NCBI GenBank assembly: GCA_030832605.1
Contig: JAURIU010000008.1
Location: 1-33,427, forward strand
DNA length: 33,427 nucleotides
Source: Rhodoluna sp.
Lineage (GTDB): Bacteria > Actinomycetota > Actinomycetes > Actinomycetales > Microbacteriaceae
Reading direction: 5' to 3'
Part shown: positions 19,213-27,040 of the stretch, piece by piece
Layout of the letters: every line of letters begins with the position of its first letter
Numbering within the stretch: the stretch's first letter is position 1
Made by a program: the position numbers and the translations under genes
Notes under the pieces: model-generated
The model's database searches: none
Told to the model about the DNA's origin: nothing
The model's input: only the letters and a program-made list of their open reading frames with translations

Positions 19213-19776
19213 ATGACCGATTCAGAAGCCACACAAGCAAAGACTGCTCTGCGCAGCAAAATTCGAGCCGCGCGCAAATCGAAGCAAGAAGGTCACTTTT
19301 GTGAAGACGAGCACGATGAACATTTGGTCATGTTTCTGGCCGACCAAAACGTTCGCAAGATTGCGGCCTACATTGCGCTGGATGATGAACCTTGCACAGA
19401 TTTGCTATTGGATGTTTGCGAACAGGTTGGCATTCAGGTTTTGGTGCCCCGAGTTGTGAAAGACGATCTTGAGTGGGCGATTTTCAACTGGGATGAACTA
19501 TCCGAGGGTGAGTTCGGAATTCTCGAGCCAACCGGGCCGGCTGAACCTCTTCAAGTTGATGCAGTCTTGGTGCCAGCATTGGCAGTGGATGCCGCTGGTA
19601 ACAGGCTTGGCAAGGGTCGCGGCTTCTACGACCGAGCGCTGGCGGAACTAGAGAGCCGAGTGCCAATCATTGCGCTGGTACACGACGAAGAAGTGTTTGA
19701 AGAGATTCCTCACGAGGCCCACGATCTCAAAGTTGACTACGTGGCCTGCTGCTCGGGTGTTCACAAACTCGACTGA
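19213..19776 (+). CDS. 5-formyltetrahydrofolate cyclo-ligase
   Basis: LVPALAVDAAGNRLGKGRGFYDRAL signature; ATG at 19213. Confidence 0.92.
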   Translation: MTDSEATQAKTALRSKIRAARKSKQEGHFCEDEHDEHLVMFLADQNVRKIAAYIALDDEPCTDLLLDVCEQVGIQVLVPRVVKDDLEWAIFNWDELSEGEFGILEPTGPAEPLQVDAVLVPALAVDAAGNRLGKGRGFYDRALAELESRVPIIALVHDEEVFEEIPHEAHDLKVDYVACCSGVHKLD

Positions 19777-19823
19777 CGTAAAATCGAATAAGCATCAAAT
19801 TCAAAAGCCAACGGAGAAACCCT

Positions 19824-20021
19824 TTGCCAACTTATTCTTATGCCTGCAAAAAGTGTGGGCACGGGTTTGACGTTCAGCAATCGATTACCGATTCGGCTTT
19901 GACAGAGTGCCCTAAATGTGCGGGCGACTTGAGAAAAGTTTTTGGCAATGTGGGCGTCACGTTTAAGGGCCCAGGCTTTTATAAAACCGATTCTGCAAAA
20001 CCTTCGTCGAGTTCTGAATAG
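19824..20021 (+). CDS. FmdB family zinc-ribbon protein
   Basis: MPTYSYACKKCGHGFDVQQSITDSALTECPKCAGDLRKVFGNVGVTFKGPGFYKTD; TTG start with GGAG SD. Confidence 0.93.
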   Translation: MPTYSYACKKCGHGFDVQQSITDSALTECPKCAGDLRKVFGNVGVTFKGPGFYKTDSAKPSSSSE

Positions 20022-20023
20022 CT

Positions 20024-23000
20024 CTAGCCCCAGTGCGGCGGTTTGTCGTTCTTGAGCCTTGAATCGTTGGATTCGGATCGATCTCCCCAAGCCTCATCTG
20101 ACTCATCGAAAGCGGGCACATCGAACAGCGCTTGTGGGCGTTTGGTGAGCTGCATGCCTAAAGATTCGCCGATTCGAATCGCTAGGGCTTCTGGGTCTGC
20201 GAAGAGTTCGAAGGTGTGAACCCGAACCACTCGCCACCCCATTGCCCTGAGTAAGGCTGGGCGAAGCCTGATGCGCTCTGAAATCGAATCACCAGCCAAA
20301 TTCCAGTCTGGCAAAACAGCTACGGCTTTGTTGGCAAAGCTCACCGCTAGAGGTATCTGGCCTCCTAGATTCAACTCAACGCGTGCCCCGAGTTTGGCGA
20401 GTCTCAATGACAAATCTTGCAGTAACGGATCTTCATCAGACTCTTCACCTGGCGACAACTTGGAACCGTCCAAAACCTCAGCTAGAAGATTGTTGATGTT
20501 TAGCGGGCCACCCTGTTGCAGCTTTTCAGAGCCGAAGCAACTCACTACCGTGATGCTGCTCCGAGCGCTTACCAGCAGGTTAGCCAAGTGCCGTCGGCTA
20601 GCCGGGCCGCGGAGTTCCCCGATTACCTCCGGAGCTCGACCTTCGCCATCGGAGCCGAACCCGATCGAAAAAATCACACGGTCGGCAACTCGGTGCGATA
20701 GCGATGCCACCGATGTGACCTCGAATTTTTCGCGTCCGTGTGAGTCAAAGAATTCTTCGAGTTCAGCCTTCGCCTTCAGCGCTATCCGCAGCGCCTGGTC
20801 AATGCGGTCGGCATGCAACTTGGATGCTGTCGCAACCAACAGCGAATCTTCGGGTTGCTCTGCAGCGTGCTTAAGCACGAGTGCAATCACCCGATCTACT
20901 TCGGCATCTGGGCTTTCTACGGCACTGGTTCCCTTGGTGCTGGACCCGATTCCCGAAGTGATGATCTCGATCAATAGGTTTGGGTTGCCCAAGAACTCTG
21001 CGGCGGTTGGTGCAAACAAAATGCGATTCTGATAGAACTCTCGATTGATTAAAGTTCCCAGCGCCTGACCATTTGGTCGCCATGATTTCTTCAACACCAC
21101 AAGATCATGACCAGAACCGACGGCCGACTGCACCGATGGCACATCGCGTTCACGTTTTAACGAAAACTCATGGCACTCTACTTCGAAGCCGTCAGGTGCT
21201 GCAATGGCCTCATCGCCAAACGATATAACCTGATCGACTCGTTGCAGCGTTGCAAGATTTTCGGCAACCGTTGTGCCGGCGGCATCCAAGATTAGGGCGA
21301 CATCGAATCGATCTTCAGTGAGTTCACGGCTGACCGTGTAAGGCGATGTCATAACCACGGGTACGAGCTGGCCATAGATGTCTGGAGCGGCCGCTTTGAG
21401 TGCCTTATAGGTTGCCTGCTTGGTACGCAACAATGCTTTCAAGTTTGTGGCCTGCTCTGTGTGTTCAGCGAGAGCGTTATGCCATTTTAACGAGAGCTCG
21501 TGAACCAAGCGCAATCGGGACTCAATGTTCACGTTATTGTCAGACGCCGCAAAATCCTCTTCAATCGAATCAATTTGCTCTGCGGTGTACTTCATGACCG
21601 TCGCATCGCGTGCAACCAAGTATTCGAGTGCAGACTGCCACCAAGCGAGGTCAAGCTCTGCAGCAAGATGTTCGCGCTTCACCTTGAGATTCGCTAAGTC
21701 ACGCGCGAGGGCCGAGATTCCTTGCTCACGCAATTCTTCACGCAGAGTGTTTCTTGCCTCAAGGTTTTCGAGAGGTTCTCGATCTGAAGCCATCGATGAA
21801 AGAGATTTTGCGAGCTCAGTCAGTGGCATTTTCAACAGTGGCTTGGCCGAGGCATCATCATCAACATGAGACTGAAGTGAACCGAGGTCGGTCACGAAGT
21901 TTTGATATGCAATCAGTGCCTCGTTGATACCCAGAGGAACCTCGGGTTTGTTCTCATTGAGCGAGTATTGCTGCCAAGCCTGTCGCTGGTCATTTGCCGC
22001 AATGAGAGCGCCGTGAAGATCTCCAACGCTCATGCCGGGTCGAATGTATTCTTTGGCAAGTTTCTTGAGGCGACGACGACTCGAGCCCGACAGTTCAGAC
22101 TTCGCGGTTCTCGGGCCGGTTGCCGTGATGAGTTCGTCAAGTGGCCGCTCAAAAACTTCTGGCACAAAGCGCGCGAGCGATTCTCGCACGCCTACGAATA
22201 GCCTGAGGTACAAACCCCAGTCTTCGACCGTGGCAGCAGATTTGAAGTGAGACTTGCGAATGAAGGAGTCGAGCTGGTTGGTGAGTTCCGGCAAAACGCT
22301 TTTTTCGAGACGACTTGCCAGCTCAAGAGCTTCATCGACTTGATCTTGAGTCTCAAATTTCGCCTGAAACCAAGCAGTGTCAGAGGCTGCAAAATTAAAC
22401 TCGCCCAGATCGTGAGCCTGGTAAAGAAGTTCAAGTGCCCGAGCTCTGTGAGACTCATCGAGCAAATACTGCGGTTTGATACGAGCGCTGGTCTGCGGCG
22501 CTCTAGCCATGAGGCTAAGTTTTGCCAGCGCTACCAGGCTCTCTGAAACAGAAAGGCCAACCTTTTCGTCTCGCTTGGCTAGCAGGTCGAGATACGCGCT
22601 CACGTTTGACTCGGCCGTTGCGCGAGCTTCTAGCGCAGCATCCAAGTTCGAAGCGGCGGCTTTCTCGTTGCGGCTGATTGCTGCGATGACATCGAACCAG
22701 GTGGACTCCGACCGAACAGCAAGGCCGCCAAGCCCAAGGCTTGCGAATCGGTCAGCGAGCTCACTCAAAGTTTGGCGACGTGGGGCCACGACCAGAACTC
22801 GCTTGTTGGCCGCAACCAATCCAGCAATCGTGTTGACGACCGTTTGGGTGTAGCCGCAGCCAGGCAGGGTTTCGACCGCGAAACTGTCTCCAGCTACGGC
22901 ACGCGCCACCACCGTTCGCTGATGAATGTCGGCATCGGTAATGAGGAGCGGGTCACTCGCGCCCGCACCGATATCAACGGTTTGCCGGTCGGTTTCTAAC

Positions 23001-23671
23001 CCAGCCAAGGCGCGAAGTAACGGTGTTTCGTTTTGCTTTACGTCAGCGTGCAACTCGATTGACTCAGCCGCATAGGTTCCCACAGCGAGAATTCGACGGG
23101 TCTCAAGATTCGCCGTCGGACCGGCAAGATTCGCCAAGTATTCGAGCACCGAAATCGGCAGCAAATCTGCACCGGCAGCAAGCAGCGACAGCAGATGGGC
23201 TTCATCAACCTTCGCGCCATAGCTGACTTCTAAGGCCTCGACCAGACCGGGGTTAACTCTCGGATGCTCGCCAAGTCGCAACTCGAAATCATCCGTCTTG
23301 CGATCGAGGTTCAAAGGCCAAATCAATATCGGTAGCGCTAGGTCAAAGCCATCGTGTTCAAGATTGACGAGCCCCCCAACCAGGCCGAGACATTTGATAC
23401 CAAACTGCGAATCTAGAATCTCGGCGCGCTGTTTGATGCGTTTGGCCGCCGAGTAGGCTCGCGAAAAAGCCAAAGGGTCTCGAAAAAGGTTAGAGAGAAC
23501 TCCGGTGCGAGCCGCTGCCAACTGTGCCAAACCGCCAGGATGCGCGCGCTCGAGATCGATTTGCCCAACGTTGTTTGGCTCAAAGTTTAGAAGTGCGTTT
23601 GTAAATCCAATTTCTCTAATTTCGCGCAGCCAAACATTCCAGTCGATGCGGCCAGAACCATTGGAATCCAT
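20024..23671 (-). CDS. DUF4011-type SF1 helicase / REase-like (MTES_1575-type) protein, catalytically degenerate-looking
   Basis: N-terminal DUF4011-like block (LLNFEPNNVGQIDLERAHPGG...LSNLF...FGIKCLGLVGGLVNL...PILIWPL); P-loop position reads LPGCGYTQTVVN; Walker B position FDVALILDAAGTT; C-terminal LRAMGWRVVRVHTFELFADP resembles Vsr/MTES_1575-type endonuclease ends. Confidence 0.8.
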   Translation of the reverse strand: MDSNGSGRIDWNVWLREIREIGFTNALLNFEPNNVGQIDLERAHPGGLAQLAAARTGVLSNLFRDPLAFSRAYSAAKRIKQRAEILDSQFGIKCLGLVGGLVNLEHDGFDLALPILIWPLNLDRKTDDFELRLGEHPRVNPGLVEALEVSYGAKVDEAHLLSLLAAGADLLPISVLEYLANLAGPTANLETRRILAVGTYAAESIELHADVKQNETPLLRALAGLETDRQTVDIGAGASDPLLITDADIHQRTVVARAVAGDSFAVETLPGCGYTQTVVNTIAGLVAANKRVLVVAPRRQTLSELADRFASLGLGGLAVRSESTWFDVIAAISRNEKAAASNLDAALEARATAESNVSAYLDLLAKRDEKVGLSVSESLVALAKLSLMARAPQTSARIKPQYLLDESHRARALELLYQAHDLGEFNFAASDTAWFQAKFETQDQVDEALELASRLEKSVLPELTNQLDSFIRKSHFKSAATVEDWGLYLRLFVGVRESLARFVPEVFERPLDELITATGPRTAKSELSGSSRRRLKKLAKEYIRPGMSVGDLHGALIAANDQRQAWQQYSLNENKPEVPLGINEALIAYQNFVTDLGSLQSHVDDDASAKPLLKMPLTELAKSLSSMASDREPLENLEARNTLREELREQGISALARDLANLKVKREHLAAELDLAWWQSALEYLVARDATVMKYTAEQIDSIEEDFAASDNNVNIESRLRLVHELSLKWHNALAEHTEQATNLKALLRTKQATYKALKAAAPDIYGQLVPVVMTSPYTVSRELTEDRFDVALILDAAGTTVAENLATLQRVDQVISFGDEAIAAPDGFEVECHEFSLKRERDVPSVQSAVGSGHDLVVLKKSWRPNGQALGTLINREFYQNRILFAPTAAEFLGNPNLLIEIITSGIGSSTKGTSAVESPDAEVDRVIALVLKHAAEQPEDSLLVATASKLHADRIDQALRIALKAKAELEEFFDSHGREKFEVTSVASLSHRVADRVIFSIGFGSDGEGRAPEVIGELRGPASRRHLANLLVSARSSITVVSCFGSEKLQQGGPLNINNLLAEVLDGSKLSPGEESDEDPLLQDLSLRLAKLGARVELNLGGQIPLAVSFANKAVAVLPDWNLAGDSISERIRLRPALLRAMGWRVVRVHTFELFADPEALAIRIGESLGMQLTKRPQALFDVPAFDESDEAWGDRSESNDSRLKNDKPPHWG

Positions 23672-23728
23672 GGCTACAGACTAACTTTCACAAGCTCTGC
23701 AGGCTCGGAGGCTTGCGGTGAGGCAGGG

Positions 23729-23734
23729 TATATT
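23729..23734 (+). promoter_or_regulatory. Candidate -10 (TATATT) for tRNA-Arg
   Basis: TATATT 9 nt upstream of the mature tRNA 5' end; no clear -35. Confidence 0.45.
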
Positions 23735-23743
23735 GGGCTTTCC

Positions 23744-23816
23744 GGCTCCGTAGCTCAGTGGATAGAGCAGAGGTTTCCTAAACCTTGTGTCGTAGGTTCG
23801 ATTCCTATCGGGGCCA
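23744..23816 (+). tRNA. tRNA-Arg (anticodon CCT)
   Basis: GGCTCCGTAGCTCAGTGGATAGAGCAGAGGTTTCCTAAACCTTGTGTCGTAGGTTCGATTCCTATCGGGGCCA; full cloverleaf; anticodon loop TTCCTAA. Confidence 0.96.
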
Positions 23817-23857
23817 CAAAAAACCGGGTGTCACCAACGGCGACACCCAGTTTTTTT
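23817..23857. terminator. Bidirectional rho-independent terminator (tRNA-Arg / TM2 gene)
   Basis: AAAAAACC-GGGTGTC-ACCAACGGC-GACACCC-AGTTTTTTT: A-tract on the left, T-tract on the right. Confidence 0.85.
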
Positions 23858-23867
23858 GTTTAGAAAC

Positions 23868-24248
23868 TCAGACGACTCGAACGCCCTGCTTGGTGGCGAA
23901 ATCTTGGTCGTTCTGAGTCAGGTAGATGATTCCCTCAACCAGGCCGATGATGGCGGGAATATAGGTCCAGAAAAACAGCACGTAAGCGACACCCAAACCA
24001 GTTTTGCCAAGGTAAAACTTATGAATGCCAAGCCCACCGAGCAATATGCCAAGAACTCCTGCGGTCACGCGAGACTTTGCTGGGGCGTATGGGTTAGCCA
24101 ATGGCTGCCCTACCGCTGGCTGACCAATCGGCTGACCGATCGGCTGACCGGTTGCCTGTTGAGTTGCGACCGGGTGGCCACACTGCGGGCAAGCCGCGGC
24201 CATAGGGCTCACAGCATTTCCGCAGTGGCTACAGAAGTTTCCTGCCAT
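23868..24248 (-). CDS. Zinc-ribbon + TM2 domain protein
   Basis: CSHCGNAV...CPQCGHPV then SRVTAGVLGILLGGLGIHKFYLGKTGLGVAYVLFFWTYIPAIIGLVEGIIYL; SD TAGGAG. Confidence 0.92.
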   Translation of the reverse strand: MAGNFCSHCGNAVSPMAAACPQCGHPVATQQATGQPIGQPIGQPAVGQPLANPYAPAKSRVTAGVLGILLGGLGIHKFYLGKTGLGVAYVLFFWTYIPAIIGLVEGIIYLTQNDQDFATKQGVRVV

Positions 24249-24312
24249 TTGTATCTCCTATTCGATTGGAACGGAGAATCCCCCATTCATGAAAACAGAT
24301 TAGTGCTGAAAC

Positions 24313-24816
24313 TTAGGCGGCTTGAGCAAAGTTCAGAAACTCGTCCCACTCCGGTTCAAATCGCTCGGCTCCGCGCACGGTCCAGGCAATTCCCTGAGGC
24401 ATCCGAGGTTGATGACGAAGTTCCCAGCCAAGTTCTGCAAGAGTCTTGTCGCTCTTCGCGTTGTTGCACTTCAGGCAACAGGCCACTAGGTTTTCCCAGG
24501 TATCTTTGCCGCCTCGCGACCTAGGTTGAACGTGATCAATGGTGTTGGCTGACTTTTGACAGTAAGCGCACCTGAAGCCGTCTCGACGCAGCACTCCCCT
24601 GCGCGATACCGGAACCTTTCGGGTTGTCGGCACGCGCACGTAGCGCTGCAACAAGATCACTGATGGAAGTGTGAAATCTTTGGTGGCACTGTGAACCTGT
24701 AGGTCACCAGCTCCGGCGAGAACGGTGGCCTTTTGGTTCAGAACCAAAATCAGTGCACGTTTAAACGACACCACTGCGAGTGGCTCGTAACCGGCGTTTA
24801 AAACAAGTGTTCGCAC
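24313..24816 (-). CDS. HNH endonuclease
   Basis: RRDGFRCAYCQKSANTIDHVQPRSRGGKDTWENLVACCLKCNNAKSDKTLAELGW; GTG start. Confidence 0.93.
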   Translation of the reverse strand: MRTLVLNAGYEPLAVVSFKRALILVLNQKATVLAGAGDLQVHSATKDFTLPSVILLQRYVRVPTTRKVPVSRRGVLRRDGFRCAYCQKSANTIDHVQPRSRGGKDTWENLVACCLKCNNAKSDKTLAELGWELRHQPRMPQGIAWTVRGAERFEPEWDEFLNFAQAA

Positions 24817-24878
24817 GAATCAACCTTTCGAAGTCATCCAGACGGATTTCTGGATTTTCGGTGGGTAGGGCAGCCGAG

Positions 24879-24912
24879 AAACAAAAAACGCGCCGTCAAA
24901 AATGACGGCGCG
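24879..24912 (-). terminator. Rho-independent terminator
   Basis: Minus strand CGCGCCGTCA-TTTT-TGACGGCGCG followed by TTTTTTGTTT; perfect 10-bp stem. Confidence 0.9.
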
Positions 24913-24994
24913 CGGTTTCGATGTAAGCCCGGCAGGACTGATGGGGTTGACGCATTTGGTAAACGTGCTTGGCGGGCAGGCTTTGCAAAGTCAT
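24896..24994 (-). CDS. Candidate unannotated sORF, 32 aa (MTLQSLPAKHVYQMRQPHQSCRAYIETARRHF)
   Basis: ATG at 24994 preceded by AGGAGGAGTTG (SD with 5-nt spacing); stop TGA at 24898..24896 within the terminator stem; not in the supplied ORF track (too short). Confidence 0.5.
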   Translation of the reverse strand: MTLQSLPAKHVYQMRQPHQSCRAYIETARRHF

Positions 24995-25124
24995 CAACTC
25001 CTCCTAACCGAGAAAACGATTGCACTACTTAGCATGAGATTACGCCCACAATCTTTGACAGCCATGAATGAAACGCCAACAAAACGTGACGATTTGGTAT
25101 CAAATAAAGCGTGGTCTGAGGGCT

Positions 25125-26042
25125 TTAGCCGTCTATGCCCAAGCGCACAAAATAGTGCTTTGGAGTGAAAATCGGAGCCAGCTTCACCTTGTCGCCGCGA
25201 AGCGGTGCGTGATAGAACATTCCGTTACCCGCGTAGATGCCGTCGTGGCTGTGATCGTTCATGATTACGAGGTCGCCCGGTAGAGCATCCTCTGGGTTGA
25301 TGATTTTACCCATGCGGGCCTGGCCGTTCACCGAGTGCGGCAGTGCGATACCGAACTGCGAGAAGACGAATTTCACATAGCCCGAGCAGTCAAAACCAGC
25401 CGGGGTTTCTCCACCGAAGACGTAAGGAACACCAACGTACTTGGCAGCAACCTGCATCACCTTTTCGGTGTTGTAAGTCGGGAAAGGAGGGTTGAGTAAG
25501 TAGTCTTCGGCAGTCGGGCCAGCGTAGTCGCGGTAGGCGGTAATGGTTTGCTGACGGAATAGTTCTTCGGCTGAAATGTCTTTGGCAGTGCCTCGCTTGT
25601 AGTTCTGCAAACCGATCTGAGTCACGGTTAGGCCCTGTGTTTCGGCATCCGCCGCTAGCAGGCTAGGGTCTAGCGAACCGACACCAGCAAAAGCAGCCAG
25701 TTCGGGACTCATGGCATAAGCGGGCAAGGCTGAAGTTGCCATCATGCCTGAGAAAACCAACATGGTCAGGTAGCCGCGAACCGGCTTTAGCCTGGCGGTC
25801 AAAGTCGTGCGCACTGCGGGAACAATGAAGCTGGCTCCAGTCAAGGCATCTTGAGTGACAGCAACAACTGCGGGAGCGTTTTTGGCAGCCAAACGAGCGG
25901 CTCTGCGATCGGCGCGACGAATCGAGCGTTCTTGCTTAGCAAGCAATGAAGCTTCGACCGAACTACGACTGCGCAACTCAAACTGCTCGAAGACGTTAAT
26001 CTTCACGTTTGCGCGTCTGCGACCACCGGGCTTTTGGGCCAA
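25125..26042 (-). CDS. NlpC/P60 family peptidoglycan endopeptidase
   Basis: YVGVPYVFGGETPAGFDCSGYVKFVFSQFGIALPHS...GDLVIMNDHSHDGIYAGNGMFYHAP (Cys/His/His). ORF track starts at ATG 26096 (no SD); TTG 26042 has GGAGG 6 nt upstream. Confidence 0.92.
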   Translation of the reverse strand: MAQKPGGRRRANVKINVFEQFELRSRSSVEASLLAKQERSIRRADRRAARLAAKNAPAVVAVTQDALTGASFIVPAVRTTLTARLKPVRGYLTMLVFSGMMATSALPAYAMSPELAAFAGVGSLDPSLLAADAETQGLTVTQIGLQNYKRGTAKDISAEELFRQQTITAYRDYAGPTAEDYLLNPPFPTYNTEKVMQVAAKYVGVPYVFGGETPAGFDCSGYVKFVFSQFGIALPHSVNGQARMGKIINPEDALPGDLVIMNDHSHDGIYAGNGMFYHAPLRGDKVKLAPIFTPKHYFVRLGIDG

Positions 26043-26105
26043 GGCAAACCTCCAAGTTTCAGTAACTCTTCGAGCCACTCTCGTATCGAAACTCATCGTT
26101 TAGAA

Positions 26106-26139
26106 AATCTGAATTACGAGAAAAGAAACAATTCAGATT
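26106..26139. repeat. Perfect 10-bp inverted repeat in the NlpC/P60 leader
   Basis: AATCTGAATT (26106-26115) - 14 nt - AATTCAGATT (26130-26139), plus a third half AATTCAGGTT just beyond. Confidence 0.8.
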
Positions 26140-26170
26140 CGACTGCAAATTCAGGTTTGTGAATTGCAAT

Positions 26171-26184
26171 ACCTAAAGTTTACC
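26171..26184 (-). promoter_or_regulatory. Promoter -10 for the NlpC/P60 gene (GGTAAACTTTAGGT)
   Basis: Same GGTAAACTTT element as at 17781-17794 and 27027-27040. Confidence 0.55.
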
Positions 26185-26249
26185 TGCGGTTCGCTTGATT
26201 GCGCCAAACCGTCCCTGTGAATCTGCCGACCTCTGGATGTTAGGTGGTT

Positions 26250-26948
26250 TTAGCTGGCTGACTCCACAAACAAATGTGCAGCTAGGTCGTGGTCAAGGGC
26301 CAACCCGGCGTCTTGGCCGTCGAGCGATACAAATATTCGGCCATCAATGTGGTCGGCGCTAATGGTTGCGCCAGGAACAAGGCCGATGGCCTTTAGCTCG
26401 CTGAGAAACTCTGGGTCGATCTGAATCGGCTCACCGATTCTGCGCAAAATCAAACCGGATGCACGACCTGCGTTTGCGAGCACCGTTGGCAGCGACACCA
26501 CGCCGTCGACAAAAAGCGGGTTCGGTGAAAAACCGAGTTCTTCGAGCCCAGGAATCGGATTTCCGTATGGGGATATATCTGGCGAAGAAATCAGACCAAT
26601 GATTTTGCGCTCGACCTGCTCACTCATCACGTGTTCCCATCGGCAGGCTTCTTCGTGAACAAACTCCCACTCGAGACCGATAACGTCGGCAAGCAACCGC
26701 TCAGCCAAGCGATGCTTTCGCATAACCCGCACGGCTTCAAGCCTCCCCTTCTCGGTGAGATCGAGGTGGCGGTCATCGGCGATTGTCACAAGCCCGTCAC
26801 GAGACATTCGGTTTACGGTCTCAGAAACGGTGGGGCCAGAGTGACCGAGGCGTTCAGAGATTCGAGCTCGAAGCGCAACCTGACCCTCTTCTTCGAGTTC
26901 GAGAATGGTGCGCAGATACATTTCTGTTGTGTCAATCAAGTCAGTCAC
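26250..26948 (-). CDS. DtxR/IdeR/MntR-family metal-dependent transcriptional regulator
   Basis: DTTEMYLRTILELEEEG, RISERLGHSGPTVSETVNRMSRDGLV HTH, HRLAERLLADVIGLEWEFVHEEACRWEHVMSEQVERKI metal/dimer domain, FeoA-like C-terminus; GTG with GGAGG. Confidence 0.93.
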   Translation of the reverse strand: MTDLIDTTEMYLRTILELEEEGQVALRARISERLGHSGPTVSETVNRMSRDGLVTIADDRHLDLTEKGRLEAVRVMRKHRLAERLLADVIGLEWEFVHEEACRWEHVMSEQVERKIIGLISSPDISPYGNPIPGLEELGFSPNPLFVDGVVSLPTVLANAGRASGLILRRIGEPIQIDPEFLSELKAIGLVPGATISADHIDGRIFVSLDGQDAGLALDHDLAAHLFVESAS

Positions 26949-27028
26949 GGTTCACCTCCAAATGCTCTTTTCCCTATTATCAAGCAACTAGGGCGCGACC
27001 CCATACAGGCACTGACAGGAGGTGGCGG

Positions 27029-27034
27029 TAAACT
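27029..27034 (+). promoter_or_regulatory. -10 element (TAAACT) of a probable leaderless serC transcript
   Basis: TAAACT-N6-ATG. Confidence 0.55.
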
Positions 27035-27040
27035 TTGGGT

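Noticed and set aside
20271-21032. 253-aa plus-strand ORF opposite the DUF4011 helicase
   Set aside because: Ser/Arg-rich mirror frame of the long minus-strand gene; no domain.
24122-24153. Short ggctgaccgatc repeats in the TM2 gene
   Set aside because: Simple GQPIGQPIGQP coding repeat in a linker; not an independent element.
24834-25025. 63-aa minus-strand ORF in the NlpC-HNH gap
   Set aside because: Different frame from the well-placed SD/ATG; reads through the terminator hairpin; the 32-aa frame is better supported.
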